Shown here: positions 23,461 through 34,398 of the stretch, one piece after another
Layout of the letters: each line of letters opens with the position of its first letter
Numbering within the stretch: the first letter of the stretch is position 1
Source of the DNA: Misgurnus anguillicaudatus
Taxonomy: Eukaryota > Chordata > Actinopteri > Cypriniformes > Cobitidae
NCBI RefSeq assembly: GCF_027580225.2
Contig: NC_073359.2
Coordinates: 9,228,001-9,292,000, forward strand
DNA length: 64,000 nucleotides
Direction: 5' to 3'
The notes under the pieces: model-generated
Told to the model about the DNA's origin: nothing
Databases searched by the model: none
What the model saw: only the letters and a program-made list of their open reading frames with translations
Translations under genes and position numbers: made by a program

Positions 23461-25149
23461 TAGTCAACATCAAATTGACTATAGATCTCCAAATCTATGG
23501 CAAGCTATCCGCTTGCTAAGTCATGACGTAAGGAGTACCGTTTCCAGCTCCAAGCCACCACATTAAAACAGCAATTTATGATCACTATTTATTCATAGCA
23601 TACATTTGTATATTAACTGCAGTCTCAGGCTCCCAAATTCAAAGACAGCAATATATTAATAATTCATAAAAAATCCACGTCCATAAATCCATGTCTGGTC
23701 ATCTCAGATTTTGTTATGGAGATAAAAATTAAGATTGGGTATTTTTGCTAGTTTTTCATTATGATACGAGTGTATTATAGCCGTGATATTTTGATATTTC
23801 TCTATGACATCTGTAAGCGGTTGGACAGAGCTGACAAATATTGCATTATTTCCTCACCGCTTTGCGCGTGTAGGTCCAGAAAGCTGTTTTGAACCATATT
23901 AAGTAAATTGCTAAAGCGGTCATTTTTCTCATTTGCTTATAACGCGTTGTGTTTCTCGTTTTACGTGTTAAAGTACTGATCAATATACAGGTTATTTAGT
24001 GCGCTAACACATCCTGAAGTTTGCCTTTTCAGAGTTTTTCAGAATAAAAGTAAATCGGGTTTAAATGTCAGGAGTTCCTGTCGGAACGAAAGTAACACTT
24101 GTTACTTTTGTCCCGCTGCTATAGGCTACTGTTGCATTGTGTTGAAAATGTATATTGTTTTAATTTGATTTAATTTAATTTTATAGCATTTAAACTGATT
24201 AAAAATGTTTTATTTTCAACAATTCAAGTTTGTACTGTCGGGTTGCTTTTGAAACATTTAATAAAACTGAAAATTAAAATGAAAATGTAATTTAATTATT
24301 TTTTGCAATAATAAACAACAAAATATGTTTGCGGTTACATATAAACAAGGTCATAGTCATGTATATTTACTTAAAACAAGCGTAACACCAAAATATATCT
24401 TGTTTTGTTGTGTTACTTTTGACTCACCTGCGTGTTACTTTCGTCCCTGCTGACAGTCGTTTTACATTTGATCAAAATTTCACCTGGTATTGATTGACCA
24501 CACTGACCACAGCAAAAATATGTCTCTGTCTAAAACATTATCTTTTAAAATTAAAATTTTCTGAAAAATTGTACTGTCGCCCCTGCTCTCCCTTAAATTA
24601 GTTTATGTATAATAATTTGTATAATCATATTTATTTCATTGAAAACGTTTGTGAAATGTATGTTTTTTTTTAAACATAAGCTTCTTCATCAATGTTCGTC
24701 TTTATTCTTAACATTCCAATTCAAATCTCTGAATGTTTCATCCTTTTCCTGGAATTCCCAGTATTCAGTCGTATTTTAATCCTGGCACTGCCATTCACCC
24801 ACACCAGATGGAGTTCATTCAAGGTCAAAAATAATGAAAAAGGTAGATTTTTTCAACTCTTACGATAAATGCAAAAGTACATAATTTAAAGCTTGGCAAG
24901 CGAAGTCAACAGCTCATATGTTTCTCAATTATCAGATTTGTCTATTTGTGAAATCGATCTGTTAGCACTGTGCGTTCTTGGCAACACAAATCTTGGACAA
25001 AGACACGGAAAAAAGCGAATGCTTCCGTTCATGCTGAGAGTATTTTCCTGTTTACACTGAAATGCAGGTCAGCGGTTAGTGGCAAGAGATAATGACATTA
25101 GATGTGCTGGACAGAAGAGTAATGTATTAATTACATAACATTTACGTAA
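23461..25149. other. AT-rich stretch, no gene supported
   Basis: Contains GTTACTTTTGTCCC at about 24099 and GTTACTTTCGTCCC at about 24433, with an inverted GAAAGTAAC at about 24087, so part may be an old repeat. No frame with a recognisable domain. Confidence 0.35.
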
Positions 25150-25289
25150 GGGATAATGTAGAGGCAGCCGGTAGTTATTGGGAAATAAGCCCCGACAGTG
25201 TGATCAGGACCCGACGCGAAGCGGAGGGTCTTGTATCACACTGAAGGGGCTTATTTCCCAATAACTACCGGCTGCCTCTACATTATCCC
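25150..25289. repeat. Large near-perfect palindrome
   Basis: 44-bp arms at 25150-25193 and 25246-25289 (GGGATAATGTAGAGGCAGCC and complement) are identical in inverse orientation. An inner CAGTGTGAT/ATCACACTG pair extends the stem. It abuts the TIR element 25292-25861 and is probably its structured head. Confidence 0.9.
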
Positions 25290-25291
25290 GC

Positions 25292-25861
25292 TTATTACAC
25301 GGCTACTTGCCACTTAAGAAAAAAACTGGACATGAATATGAATTTGAAACATTATATTGGCATATTTGTTTTAAATTAACATTTTTATCCTTCCGCGAAA
25401 CTTTGCACAGATGCATAAAATGATCGTAATACCTTATTAAGATCCTCTGCTTCATACTTGTCTGTCTCCCTTTTTTCTCTTTTAGCCAGTCTTTGAGAAG
25501 TTTTAATGCCCATTCTGTTTTTTTTTTGGTGTTGGCTTCGTAGCTGTCATGCTCTATTTTGTCAACTTCAGTCTCAGTAAGCTGTCTGTGTCTTGTCGTG
25601 GTTCGTTCTTCTATCCACTGTTTAAATGTTTTGTTTTTTCCGAACATGTTAAAATGAATGTCAAAATGTTCCAGTGTTTGTCACAAGATGGCGCCAAAAG
25701 GTAATCTTTATTGATCTTTATATGGCGCGGAGCGATTTTACTCGTACAAGTAGTCCGGCTATGCGTTATTATTTTGGAGCGGTTATTATTTGAAAAGAAC
25801 GAACCTGCAAATGTCTCAACTGACCAATCAGAATCAAGCATTCCAGAGAGCCGTGTAATAA
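25292..25861. mobile_element. Element with TTATTACACGGCT inverted ends
   Basis: TTATTACACGGCT at 25292-25304 is exactly mirrored by AGCCGTGTAATAA at 25849-25861. The right part has CCAATCAGAATCAAGCATTC. Encodes the Crypton-like fragment below on the minus strand. Confidence 0.6.
25303..25647 (-). pseudogene. Possible Crypton/ZMYM-type tyrosine-recombinase N-terminal fragment
   Basis: The minus-strand frame starts at ATG 25647 and runs 114 codons into the element's end. Residues about 24-60 contain LTETEVDKIEHDS followed by NTKKKTEWALKLLKDWLKE, which resembles the helical N-terminal (core-binding) segment of Crypton recombinases and of vertebrate proteins derived from them. The catalytic R...H..R...Y half is absent. 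A GTATTA donor-like site follows about residue 76, so the last third may be intronic read-through. It could also be an exon of a domesticated derivative. The assignment is from memory of the family pattern only. Confidence 0.4.
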
Positions 25862-26564
25862 ATTTATATAATGTATAGAAATGACTTATGCCAGTATTTT
25901 ACCATTTTGTAAATTCAAATAAATGTTAAAGATATTTGAAAGAAAACAGGCATGAATTAAATGTGAAAGCACTGACATTTGGGATTAACCTCCTAAGACT
26001 CGAGCTTTGGTTTGGCTTGCATTTTAGATGTCTTCCAGCTATTTGTGGTTAGGAAGAACCAATAAATATAATAAACAAATATTTTTTTAACTTGAAGCAG
26101 TGTAATTGTCCACGTTTGTGTATATCGGGTTCCAGTTACACAGAATTAAGCATTATGGTGCAAACTACAAAAAATGTGATGTCTGCGTATGTCTTAGGAG
26201 GTTGAAGGTAAACCTACAGCCAATACTGTCATTTTTCTGCTAAACTTTATTGGATAAAATAGTAAAACTCATTTAGTGATGAAGTACATAAAAATCTATG
26301 TTAAAAAATTATTTCCTTACATTACCCTGTTTCACAAAAATAAGCTAATAATAATAATTTATTATTTGAGCTGTCAGGTATAATTTCACTATAAATGTCA
26401 GTTTGACGTCAACACATGTAAAGGAACCTGCAATTTTATGTTTTAAACAGAGATGGCGATAGAGAGGCAAAAGTTACGGATTGCAACTTTCATGTGAATT
26501 TTTCTCTAACCTCAAAATAAGGAAGAAAACAAAAATGCAGCATTTCATTTAGACAAAAAACATT
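25862..26564. other. No gene supported
   Basis: Contains CCTCCTAAGACTCGAG (25989) and the near-complement TCTTAGGAGG (26193), ends of a probable 200-bp inverted-repeat element. No coding frame. Confidence 0.4.
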
Positions 26565-26570
26565 ATGATT

Positions 26571-27297
26571 CAGGGTTCCCACGGATCCTTGAAATCCTTA
26601 AAAATGTTTGTGAATCTGGAGGAAAAAAATTCAAGGCCCTGGGAGGTTTTTGAAAATATACATACATAGATACAGGTCATTGAAAATGCTTGAATCTGTT
26701 TTATGCAAGAAGTTTACAGGAAAAAATCTATATTATTCCCTGTGTAGTGTATGATAATATCATAAAAAATCTAGACTTTTTAATCACACGTGCTAAACTG
26801 TTCGCTTTAAATGCTTATATCTTCTGTATGCGAATGTTGATTCATACCAAAATGCTTTTTTGCACAGTTGACACATGAAAACATCTCAGGTTACGTATGT
26901 AACTGTTGTTCCCTGAGAAGGGAATGAGACGCTGCGTCTCCTTGCCATACTTCCTGCTTTCCTGTAGGGCCGTCTTTGGCAATATTTCAGATAGCGATAT
27001 ACTTCCTGGTTCCAGCGTCACCCTGTCTTTGTCGTTAAGCCTCACCGTTGGTTAAGTTTGATATACACATTCAGACGCACTTACCCCTGGAGGCGTCCCT
27101 AAAGTGTCACCGCAGTGACGCAGCGCGAGTTCCCTCGAAAGGGAACAGTAACGATGTATCTTAAAAGGTAACACGGTGTAACCTTGCTCTCACTTGAAAT
27201 GTGTCCCCACATTTAGTCCTTGAATTTGAGGGTATTGGACCTGGAAGGTCCTTAAAAGGTCCTTGAATTTGAAGTTAACTAAGGTGTGGGAACCCTG
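26571..27297. mobile_element. hAT-like element, CAGGGTTCCCAC ends
   Basis: TIRs CAGGGTTCCCACGG / GTGTGGGAACCCTG; ATGATT is repeated on both sides (26565-26570, 27298-27303). TCCTTGAAAT-type motifs recur in both arms. Interrupted by 26884-27172. Confidence 0.7.
26884..27172. mobile_element. TIR repeat with GTTCCCTGAGAAGGGAA ends
   Basis: Left ACTGTTGTTCCCTGAGAAGG is mirrored by CCTCGAAAGGGAACAGTAAC at the right; GC-rich centre with GACGCTGCGTC. Nested in 26571-27297. Superfamily unassigned. Confidence 0.55.
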
Positions 27298-27303
27298 ATG
27301 ATT

Positions 27304-28131
27304 GCATATTTAAAATCCATCTTGCTGTATATAGGAGTGTAGTTCAATAGATGCAGATTAGGCTTATGCTTAATTAAACAGCTCATACTCCCGTTGAGAG
27401 GTGCTGTTGGTTAGCTGTATGAATGACTCACAGGGACTGACGGTGGTCTCTGGGTGAAGTCATTAGAGATGTGTGCCAGACCTCTACATGAGCGGGTACC
27501 ACTGCGCTCTCCTGACTCATTGAAGATGCTCCCCCACAACACGCATTCATTATTCATGAATGCCAAATTTTAATCTGACGTGTATATCAAAGACAGCATT
27601 CGCTTTGTGATCTCCCCGTGTGTGTCCAGCGCTGGCCAAAAAAATCATAAACATGCCTCTCATTTAAAATATATTGTTCTTTATCCGCTAAAGGAATGGC
27701 ATTATCTTTATATTTTCACCCATACTTTGCTCCCTTTAAAAAAGATACTCAAACTTGGATAGGTTTGTGATATGTACATAAAAAATTTGATTTTGTAAAT
27801 ACTGTCCCGCACTAGGGCTTAATCTGTCCAAGGTGTGATCTTACAATCAGTGTTTACTTGGCTTTTAGCTCTTAAAAAGTGATTGTAGCAGTTTACACCA
27901 AGAGACACAAAACTAAATGTATGCGCATATTTAATTGTAAATTATCCTTTTCCAAAACCTAGTAAGTGACTACTGCAATCAACTGGTCAATTACTGACAT
28001 TGACCAGTTTTTTTAGATGTATTATTTTTTGTGGTGTTGTTATATTTATCTCTAATCTTATGTGACAGAAAATGTAATAGTGTATTGTGGTCTAGGAAAA
28101 GACTTTGAATTCATCAGTTTAATTGTGCCAC
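27304..28131. other. No gene supported
   Basis: Unique sequence. A 60-aa frame at 27580-27762 has no domain. Confidence 0.4.
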
Positions 28132-28476
28132 TAGTTCTGGGCAAAGATTAATTGCGATTAATTGCATAAAAAATTAAAGTGATTTTTTTTTCATAATATA
28201 CAGTGGTGTGTGTACTGTGTGTAATTATCATATTTAAGTACACACACATACATACATTTATTTCAGTTTTTTTATTTATATATTATTTTATATACAATAT
28301 ATAAAAATATAAATAAATATATATAACCATGTAAATGTTTCTTAAATACATACGTGTATGTGTGTGTGTGGTTAAATATACATAATAATTACACACAGCA
28401 CACACGCATATATTATGCAAAAAAATCACTTTTATTTTGTATGCGATTAATTGCGATTAATCTTTGCTCAGCACTA
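28132..28476. mobile_element. Palindromic MITE, GCAAAGATTAAT ends
   Basis: TAGTTCTGGGCAAAGATTAA at the left is mirrored by TTAATCTTTGCTCAGCACTA at the right, followed inward by ATTGCGATTAAT repeats and an AT/GT-rich centre. No exact TSD. A hAT-type end is possible. Confidence 0.6.
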
Positions 28477-29038
28477 AATATTACATATTGAATTTTCTAA
28501 GTGTACATATTGAATTTCTCTCTGTCCCCTGACTTGGATTAATACGTTTAACTGAGCTGACTACAGTTTAGACATGATATTATTTATTAAAATAATTATA
28601 TATTTATGGGCTGATCCTTTCATACATTTTTGCTAAAAAAATCAAGCTAAACAAAATGATCATTTGTTGTTCATTAATACTACTTATTAAAAGAAAATTA
28701 CTTAAATAGCACTTTACTGGCACTAACTCAAGGATTAGTAAGACAGAAACATCACAGATCTTTTAATATTTTATTAATTTTTTAGAGATTAAATGCAAAG
28801 CTAATGTAAACTTAGGCTGAGGTCTCTTACATCTCAGATATTTCTCAGATATGTCTCCATTAGACTTTCAAGAGATCTCAACAATTTTAAAAAAGTGAGT
28901 TTAGATTTTCAATCTGCTATCAAAACTAATAAGAACTCAAAATTTTAGATTCTACATTAATGTTTAATGCATTTGAAAGTTTTCCATTTATTTTCTCATT
29001 TTATTTCTCCAAGGCAATTTTCGAGAAACATCTGAAAC
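28477..29038. other. No gene supported
   Basis: AT-rich; no repeat ends or coding frame noticed. Confidence 0.4.
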
Positions 29039-29042
29039 TTAA

Positions 29043-29469
29043 AGGGACACTCCACTTTTTTTTGAAAATATGCTCATTTTCCAGCTTTCCTAGAGTTATA
29101 CATTTGATTTTTACCGTTTTGAAATCCATTCAGCTGATCTCCGGGTCTGGCGGTACACCTTTTAGCGTAGCTTAGCATAATCCATTGAATCTGATTAGAC
29201 CATTAGCATCGCGCTAAAAAATAACCAAAGAGTTTCGATATTTTTCCTATTTAATACTTGACTCTTCTGTAGTTACATTGTGTATTAAGACCGACAGAAA
29301 ATAAAAAGTTGCGATTTTCTATGCAGATATGGCTAGGATTATACTCTAATTTTGCCGTAATAATCAAGGACTTTGCTGCCGTAACATGGCTGCAGCAAGC
29401 GCAATGATGTTACGCAGTGTCTAAAAATAGTCCCCTGCTATTGAAAGTAACACCAGAATGAGAGTATAA
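29043..29469. mobile_element. TTAA-target MITE, family AGGGACACT, right-truncated
   Basis: Preceded by TTAA (29039-29042); matches 402-899 and 2016-2653 through the central GTAACATGGCTGCAG block, then stops at AATGAGAGTATA. Confidence 0.75.
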
Positions 29470-29499
29470 AAGAGTAAGCTCAACACAACATGTATGTAG

Positions 29500-29815
29500 C
29501 CCGTCATGTGTGTGGTTCGTCATTTCAAAATAGGTGTTCTGCGTGTCGAGTGAACCTATGTGCATCAGGTGTCTTGTCAAAATAAGTGCCTGCTGCAAAG
29601 AGTTTATGATAAAAAAGACGCTCACGTTTGCCAGATACTCTGATGTATAATCAAAGTTTAATGTTAAGTTAGTGTCTTGTGAGTATTTTGTGAACGTGAG
29701 CGTCTATTTTATTATAAACGATTTCGACGCATGTGCTTATTTTGACAAGAAGCATGATGCACATGATTAACATGACGCAACAAACACATATTTTGAAAAC
29801 ATGAGCAACACACGT
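29500..29815. repeat. Fold-back repeat
   Basis: The arm around 29560-29635 (CTTGTCAAAATAAGTG, AAAAGACGCTCACGTTT) recurs inverted at 29692-29775 (AACGTGAGCGTCTATTTT, CTTATTTTGACAAG). Outer TTTCAAAATA / TATTTTGAAAA pairs extend it. Confidence 0.65.
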
Positions 29816-30848
29816 AGCAGTTCCTCAGTAGGAGGCATCTCTCCTTGTCTAGATGAATATTGATAAGGTTTCAGCGTTTCTCGCATGTGTGAGTGACCTC
29901 TGCCTCAGTTTCCATCTCGAACAGTTATAGCAAAGATCAGCAGCATGGGAAAACTTCAGCAAGCATCTTAAAGGCCTGCCTGTAGCTTCAGACCATTTTC
30001 CTTTTTTTGTTCAACCTAAATTCAGCGTTCAATTCGGCCCCTCCACCCAATCCCTCCCCCTCATCCTTTTCTGTCATCTCTCCACTTTTGCTTTCAATAA
30101 AATAGCAACGGCTCCTCCAAAAATATAAAAACAACCAAAGAATTAAGTAAACACTTTTCAGGAGAGGTATTTCACACACGGTTTAAAACATCTGCACATC
30201 ATCTACAGTCGGTTAGCATACACACATCACAACTCGCGCGGTGTCAATCAGAATTCTTTCAGGCGTCTGATGTTGAGCAGATACGATCTCTCCGCTCTCG
30301 AACACACACACGCATTCACATACGATCTTGCCACAGGTCAATAACAGCTTGACGGGCTTTGCCTGGTTCTCTCTCGGCAGGTGACAAAAACCAGCCCTCT
30401 TCTCTGATGCATACTGAAACAGATGCACACCAGTGTTCCCCCCGGAGCTCCGTCCACGCTCTCTTTGATGGTCCAGGGCTCGAGTCCTCTGATGTGGCCC
30501 TCTTTTAGAGTGTGTCATGTTCATTTGCTGTATGCAGACCGTCTGATATCAAGTAGCTGCTGATGTTGTAGAGGAACTGAACGGTCTCGAAGGATCGACT
30601 GGCAGACTAAATAACCGCTGATTTGACATCAACTATCTGGAACAGATGTTTATCAGAAAAAGAGATTTTGACGTGCTTTCTTCACCAATAATGAGAGATA
30701 AGGACAGAGACTGATGTCTTGCTTTTGATCGGCCATGCATCTGTTGCATTCTCATGCATTCTCACCCAGGAGAGAAATGTGTTGCTCAGTTGCTTACTAA
30801 GATCTTTCTTTCAGAGTTTTTAGGAGGAAGAAAAGTAAACACATGATA
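29816..30848. other. Unique stretch with one weak exon candidate
   Basis: A CTCTCTCGGCAG acceptor at 30380 is followed by an open frame ending at TAG 30506-30508 (about 42 codons, ending LESSDVALF). On the opposite strand a 103-aa frame (30213-30524) overlaps. Neither has a recognised domain. Confidence 0.3.
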
Positions 30849-31021
30849 CACTCTCAGAAAAAAAAGTAAAAAATTGGGTGTCATTGGGACAGTACCCTTT
30901 AAAAAGTTTCTAATGTGTACCATTTGCTGTAGGTATAGATACAGTATATCTTTGGGTACAAAGATGTACTTTTTGAAAGGCTACCAACCCAGTGATCGCT
31001 TTTGTATCTTTTCTGACAGTG
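30849..31021. mobile_element. TA-target MITE, CACTCTCAGAAAA family
   Basis: TIRs CACTCTCAGAAAA / TTTTCTGACAGTG flanked by TA (30847-30848, 31022-31023). GGTAC-type motifs inside resemble the remnants around 16272-16340 and 17059-17160. Confidence 0.7.
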
Positions 31022-31059
31022 TATAGGTAGGAGTTGCTATAAATAAGAAATAACTAATT

Positions 31060-31480
31060 CACTGCAAAAAAAGACTTATTAATATTTTTGTCTTGTTTTT
31101 AGTAAAAATATCAAAATTCTTAAATTAAGATGCTTTTTCTTGATGAGCAAAATGACCTAGGAAAATATGTTTTAAGGACAAAAATATCAAATTTAAGCGA
31201 ATTTGTGCTTAAAAAAGCAAAAATTCTGACAATGGAATAAGAAAATGTTTCTTGAATTAAGTGTTTATGAAAAAAGTAAACTTTTTCAAAGATTTTTTTC
31301 TTATTTCTAGCTTCTTTTAAACACTAATTAACTTAAAGTTTATATTTTTTGTCTAAAAACTAGACTTATTTTCTCTATTTCTGCTCATTAAGAAATACAT
31401 CTTAATTTAAGAATTTTTAAATAATTTTACCAAAAACAAGACAAAAATGCTTAGTAAGAAAGTCATTTTTTGTTGTGTTC
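31060..31480. mobile_element. TA fold-back MITE (CACTGCAAAAA family), decayed
   Basis: Left end CACTGCAAAAAAAGACTTATT; right arm AAGAAAGTCATTTTTTG has lost the terminal GCAGTG. Same family as 5574-6382. Confidence 0.7.
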
Positions 31481-31501
31481 AACTTAATTTTTTATAACTT
31501 A

Positions 31502-31811
31502 CACTGCAAAAAAATGATTTTCAAGAAAAAATGTTCTTAGTATTTTTGTCTTGTTTTCAGTAAAAATATCTAAAAAAATTTAAATTTAAGATGTTTTTTC
31601 TTGATGAGCAAAATGAAGAAGTCTAGTTTTTACACCAAGTGATTTTGTGCATAAAACAGCAAAAAAATCTGCCAATGGGGTAAGCAAAATATTCTTGAAC
31701 ATTTTTCTTAAACACTAAACTCAAGAAAAATTCTAATTTAAGAATTTTTAGATATTTTTTACTGAAAACAATTTAAGTGAAATTTTTTTACTTAAATAAT
31801 TTTTTGCAGTG
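31502..31811. mobile_element. TA fold-back MITE (CACTGCAAAAA family)
   Basis: CACTGCAAAAAAATGATTTT to TTTTTTGCAGTG, TA on both sides (31500-31501, 31812-31813). Lies 20 bp from the preceding copy. Confidence 0.82.
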
Positions 31812-31933
31812 TATGGCATAGATTAATAATACGAGCTCTTTACTTTGTATTGATATATTATGAGTCTCAAACGCGATTGTTTCCTCCTTCTTATGTAAAC
31901 CTTGTTCATGCAAAAGACAGATGGAATCAACAT

Positions 31934-32542
31934 GATCTCACGGAAAGTCGTGTTATAGTCACGAAAAATGTGATTAATTTATTTGTGTCCATGGCATGAA
32001 ATTCAGCTTTTTTTTCGTACCTTGAGCACGAATGTCTTTTTCGTGTCATTCAGCACAAATTTCTATAAATAGTTTTACGTGTTCATGGCACGATTTTCTT
32101 TTTTGTGTCATTTCATGTATTGTTTTCTCTTTTTTTCTATTTTTAAATCATTGTCGCTTGGGGTTAGATTTGGGTTTGGGTTAGGATATATTTTTATGTA
32201 TTGGTTTCTACATGTTTTTCTTCTGCTTTTAAAATTATTCTCGCCTGGAGTTGGGGTTAGAGTTGGCTTTTGGGTTAGGATGTCTAAAAATGTAACAGAA
32301 AGTGATTTTAATCCCAAGCGATAATGGTAAGAACATAGGAAAAAACTATGAGAAAACAATACATAAAATGACACGAAAAAGAAAGTCGTGCCAGAGACAC
32401 AAAAAACTATTTATAGAAATTTGTGCGAGTGACACGAAAAAGACATTTGTGCTTGACGCACAAAAAAAGCTGAATTTTGTGCCATGGACACGAATAAATT
32501 AATCAAATTTTTCGTGACTAAAACACGCCTTTCCGTGAGATC
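31934..32542. repeat. 609-bp fold-back element, GATCTCACGGAAAG ends
   Basis: GATCTCACGGAAAGTCGTGT is mirrored by ACACGCCTTTCCGTGAGATC. The inverted similarity (TCGTGTCATT, GTCCATGGCA, GGGTTAGGAT blocks) runs through nearly the whole length. No TSD identified. Overlapping Phe/Leu-rich frames are shadows. Confidence 0.75.
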
Positions 32543-33045
32543 AGTCTGGCTGGAAAACCGGCCAATCTCAACATGACTACGACTGTAACGTTACAGTCGA
32601 GATGTACTCCCCCAGTATTAAATTACACATTAAATTAATTACAATGCTAAAAACTAAGCTGTGACTGCTGAGTTAGCGCTATATCCTAGTTAATGCTATA
32701 TGCTAGTGTTTAGGTTGAAGTTCTACTATTTACTTTACAGTTACGTTTACAGGTCCATACTGAAAAAAACACAAAGTTTCTACTGAGAAATGTCCATTAA
32801 CAATCTCCAAACAATTGATTATTCCTCATATGCGGTATATGCGCAACTTACTTTCGCGAGGAGACGAGAATAACCACTGGCCAGTGGATTTGCTCGTTAA
32901 CATCTTAATGTACTAACTTTTTTTAACATTATAGCTTTTGACAAAGGCATTTTCTACTCTCATACATTCAGATATTAGTTTAAAAAAGAGCATAACACAA
33001 ATAATAATACTACGAATAACAATAACAAGCTACGATTGCACATAC
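32543..33045. other. No gene supported
   Basis: AT-rich unique sequence that would form the downstream intron of the candidate exon that follows on the minus strand. Confidence 0.35.
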
Positions 33046-33122
33046 CGGCAAGCGGAAGCGATCAACCCAGTTTTCCAGTTTGGTCACTTGCCGTTCGACA
33101 TATACCCTGTATTTACCTTCGT
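33046..33122 (-). CDS. Candidate internal exon, product unknown
   Basis: On the minus strand CCTTTATCAG precedes a 77-nt segment that ends CTTGCCG|GTATGTG, a good donor. One frame is open: two bases of a split codon, then 25 codons (EGKYRVYVERQ ... WVDRFRLP). Phase 1 in, phase 0 out, like 20902-21116, so a further exon would be needed between the two. The charged and aromatic composition looks coding. A Harbinger element is inserted about 20 bp upstream of the acceptor, where the pyrimidine tract should be, which is odd for a working exon. Family unrecognised. Confidence 0.33.
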
Positions 33123-33144
33123 CTGATAAAGGCTTAAACATAAG

Positions 33145-34395
33145 GGGCCCTATCTTGCACCCAGCGCAATTGTCTTTGTCAGTGAGGCATGTATCATTTC
33201 GTATTTTGCACCGGCGCAAAGCGGGTTTTTCCCTCCACAGACGCATGCCGGCAAACTAGGGAATGAACTTGCGCTCCCTGTGCGGTTCAGCGCAAAAAAG
33301 GAGGCGTGTTCCGGCGCAAACCATCTCTTATGCTATTTTGCAGTTTCAAAAAACAATTGCGCTACTAACCAAAAAAAACTAGTCTAAAGTCAGTGGCGCG
33401 TTGTTCATTATGCTATTTTAAGGGCACATGCTTGACCATAATGTATAGCGTGCACAACGCGCATTGCTTATCTAATTTACACAGATGCAACAGTTATTTT
33501 TGCAAATCATAAATTGTTACAATAAAAAATATTAACACATGAGATAAGGGAAATCATTGTGGTGAGCATTGTGGTGATAGTTTTTATGTATTGTGTGGCT
33601 GCGTTAAAAAATTATCATGCAAATAACGATTAAAATATTTTCATAAGTTTGTTGTGTGGCTGTATTACGTTTATTTTATGTAAATAATAATTAAAATGTT
33701 TTCATAAGAAACCTTAATGTATGTGAACTTGATTTGTAAGTGTACTTTGGGGATGGACCTTGCTTGCGTTTCCGATTTCAAAACCCCCAAACCCTTTCAG
33801 GGGTGAGGGTGCACGCAGCGATGTCCTCTGCTGGCGTCAGGTCATGTGTAGAGGCAGATCCACCTCCCGTTACATGGCGTGCCCGATTTATGTTGGCAAA
33901 CTTGGGATTCCCCCGTCTCCTGAAATCATTGTAGCGCTTGGCGCAACGATGGGGAAGCCAGCTGATGAGACAATTGTGGCTATTTCCTCTCACGCCTGTT
34001 TAACCCACGCTGATTTGGGTGGGTTTCTCCTATCCCCATACAAAACAACTTCTCTGTCTTTGACTGCTCTTACAAGAACGTGGGTCTCCTCGGCTGTGAA
34101 CCGCTCCTGGCGTGCGCCTGGTAAATCCGTCATAATAATAGCAACCCGCCATGGAACTTGCGCCCTTGCGTTTAAAGGGAATGTTGGATAGCGTTCTGAT
34201 TGGTTTATTTGACGTTACGCCCAAACCACACCTATGAATAATGAACCTACTTCAGACCAACCCCTTATTGATTTGCGTCTGGTGCAAGTGTTATTTCTCC
34301 CGCCGTGAAAATAGCAACAGCGCCCAAGATCCGCCCACAAAGTCACTTGCGCTCTGCGCTTCGCACTTGCGTTTCAGATCGTTAAAATAGGGCCC
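33145..34395. mobile_element. PIF/Harbinger-type element with broken Myb-like gene
   Basis: Ends GGGCCCTATCTTGCAC and TTAAAATAGGGCCC with a 3-bp duplication AAG (33142-33144, 34396-34398); 3-bp TSDs are typical of PIF/Harbinger. It carries the Myb/SANT-like pseudogene 33778-34133, but no transposase frame, so it is a deletion derivative of a two-gene element. Confidence 0.72.
33778..34133 (-). pseudogene. Harbinger Myb/SANT-like DNA-binding protein, decayed
   Basis: On the minus strand an ATG at 34133 opens a frame with RFTAEETHVLVRAVKDRE and NPPKSAWVKQA, the pattern of the Myb/SANT-like protein that Harbinger elements encode beside their transposase (it binds the TIRs and helps the transposase into the nucleus). 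Codon 48 is TGA (33992-33990), where the motif expects Trp. A frameshift near 33950-33965 then moves the reading to a second frame, which continues with CAKRYNDFRRRG and RHVTGGGSAS and a Thr/Pro-rich TPAED segment to 33778. Two lesions make it non-functional. The overlapping 143-aa plus-strand frame (33760-34191) is its antisense shadow. Family recognition is from memory of the motif order. Confidence 0.65.
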
Positions 34396-34398
34396 AAG

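Noticed and set aside
30381..30508. Possible plus-strand terminal exon (about 42 codons) after CTCTCTCGGCAG
   Set aside because: The same bases lie in a longer open minus-strand frame and no protein family is recognised; too weak to call.
33760..34191. 143-aa plus-strand frame
   Set aside because: Antisense to the Harbinger Myb-like pseudogene, which explains the reduced stop density.
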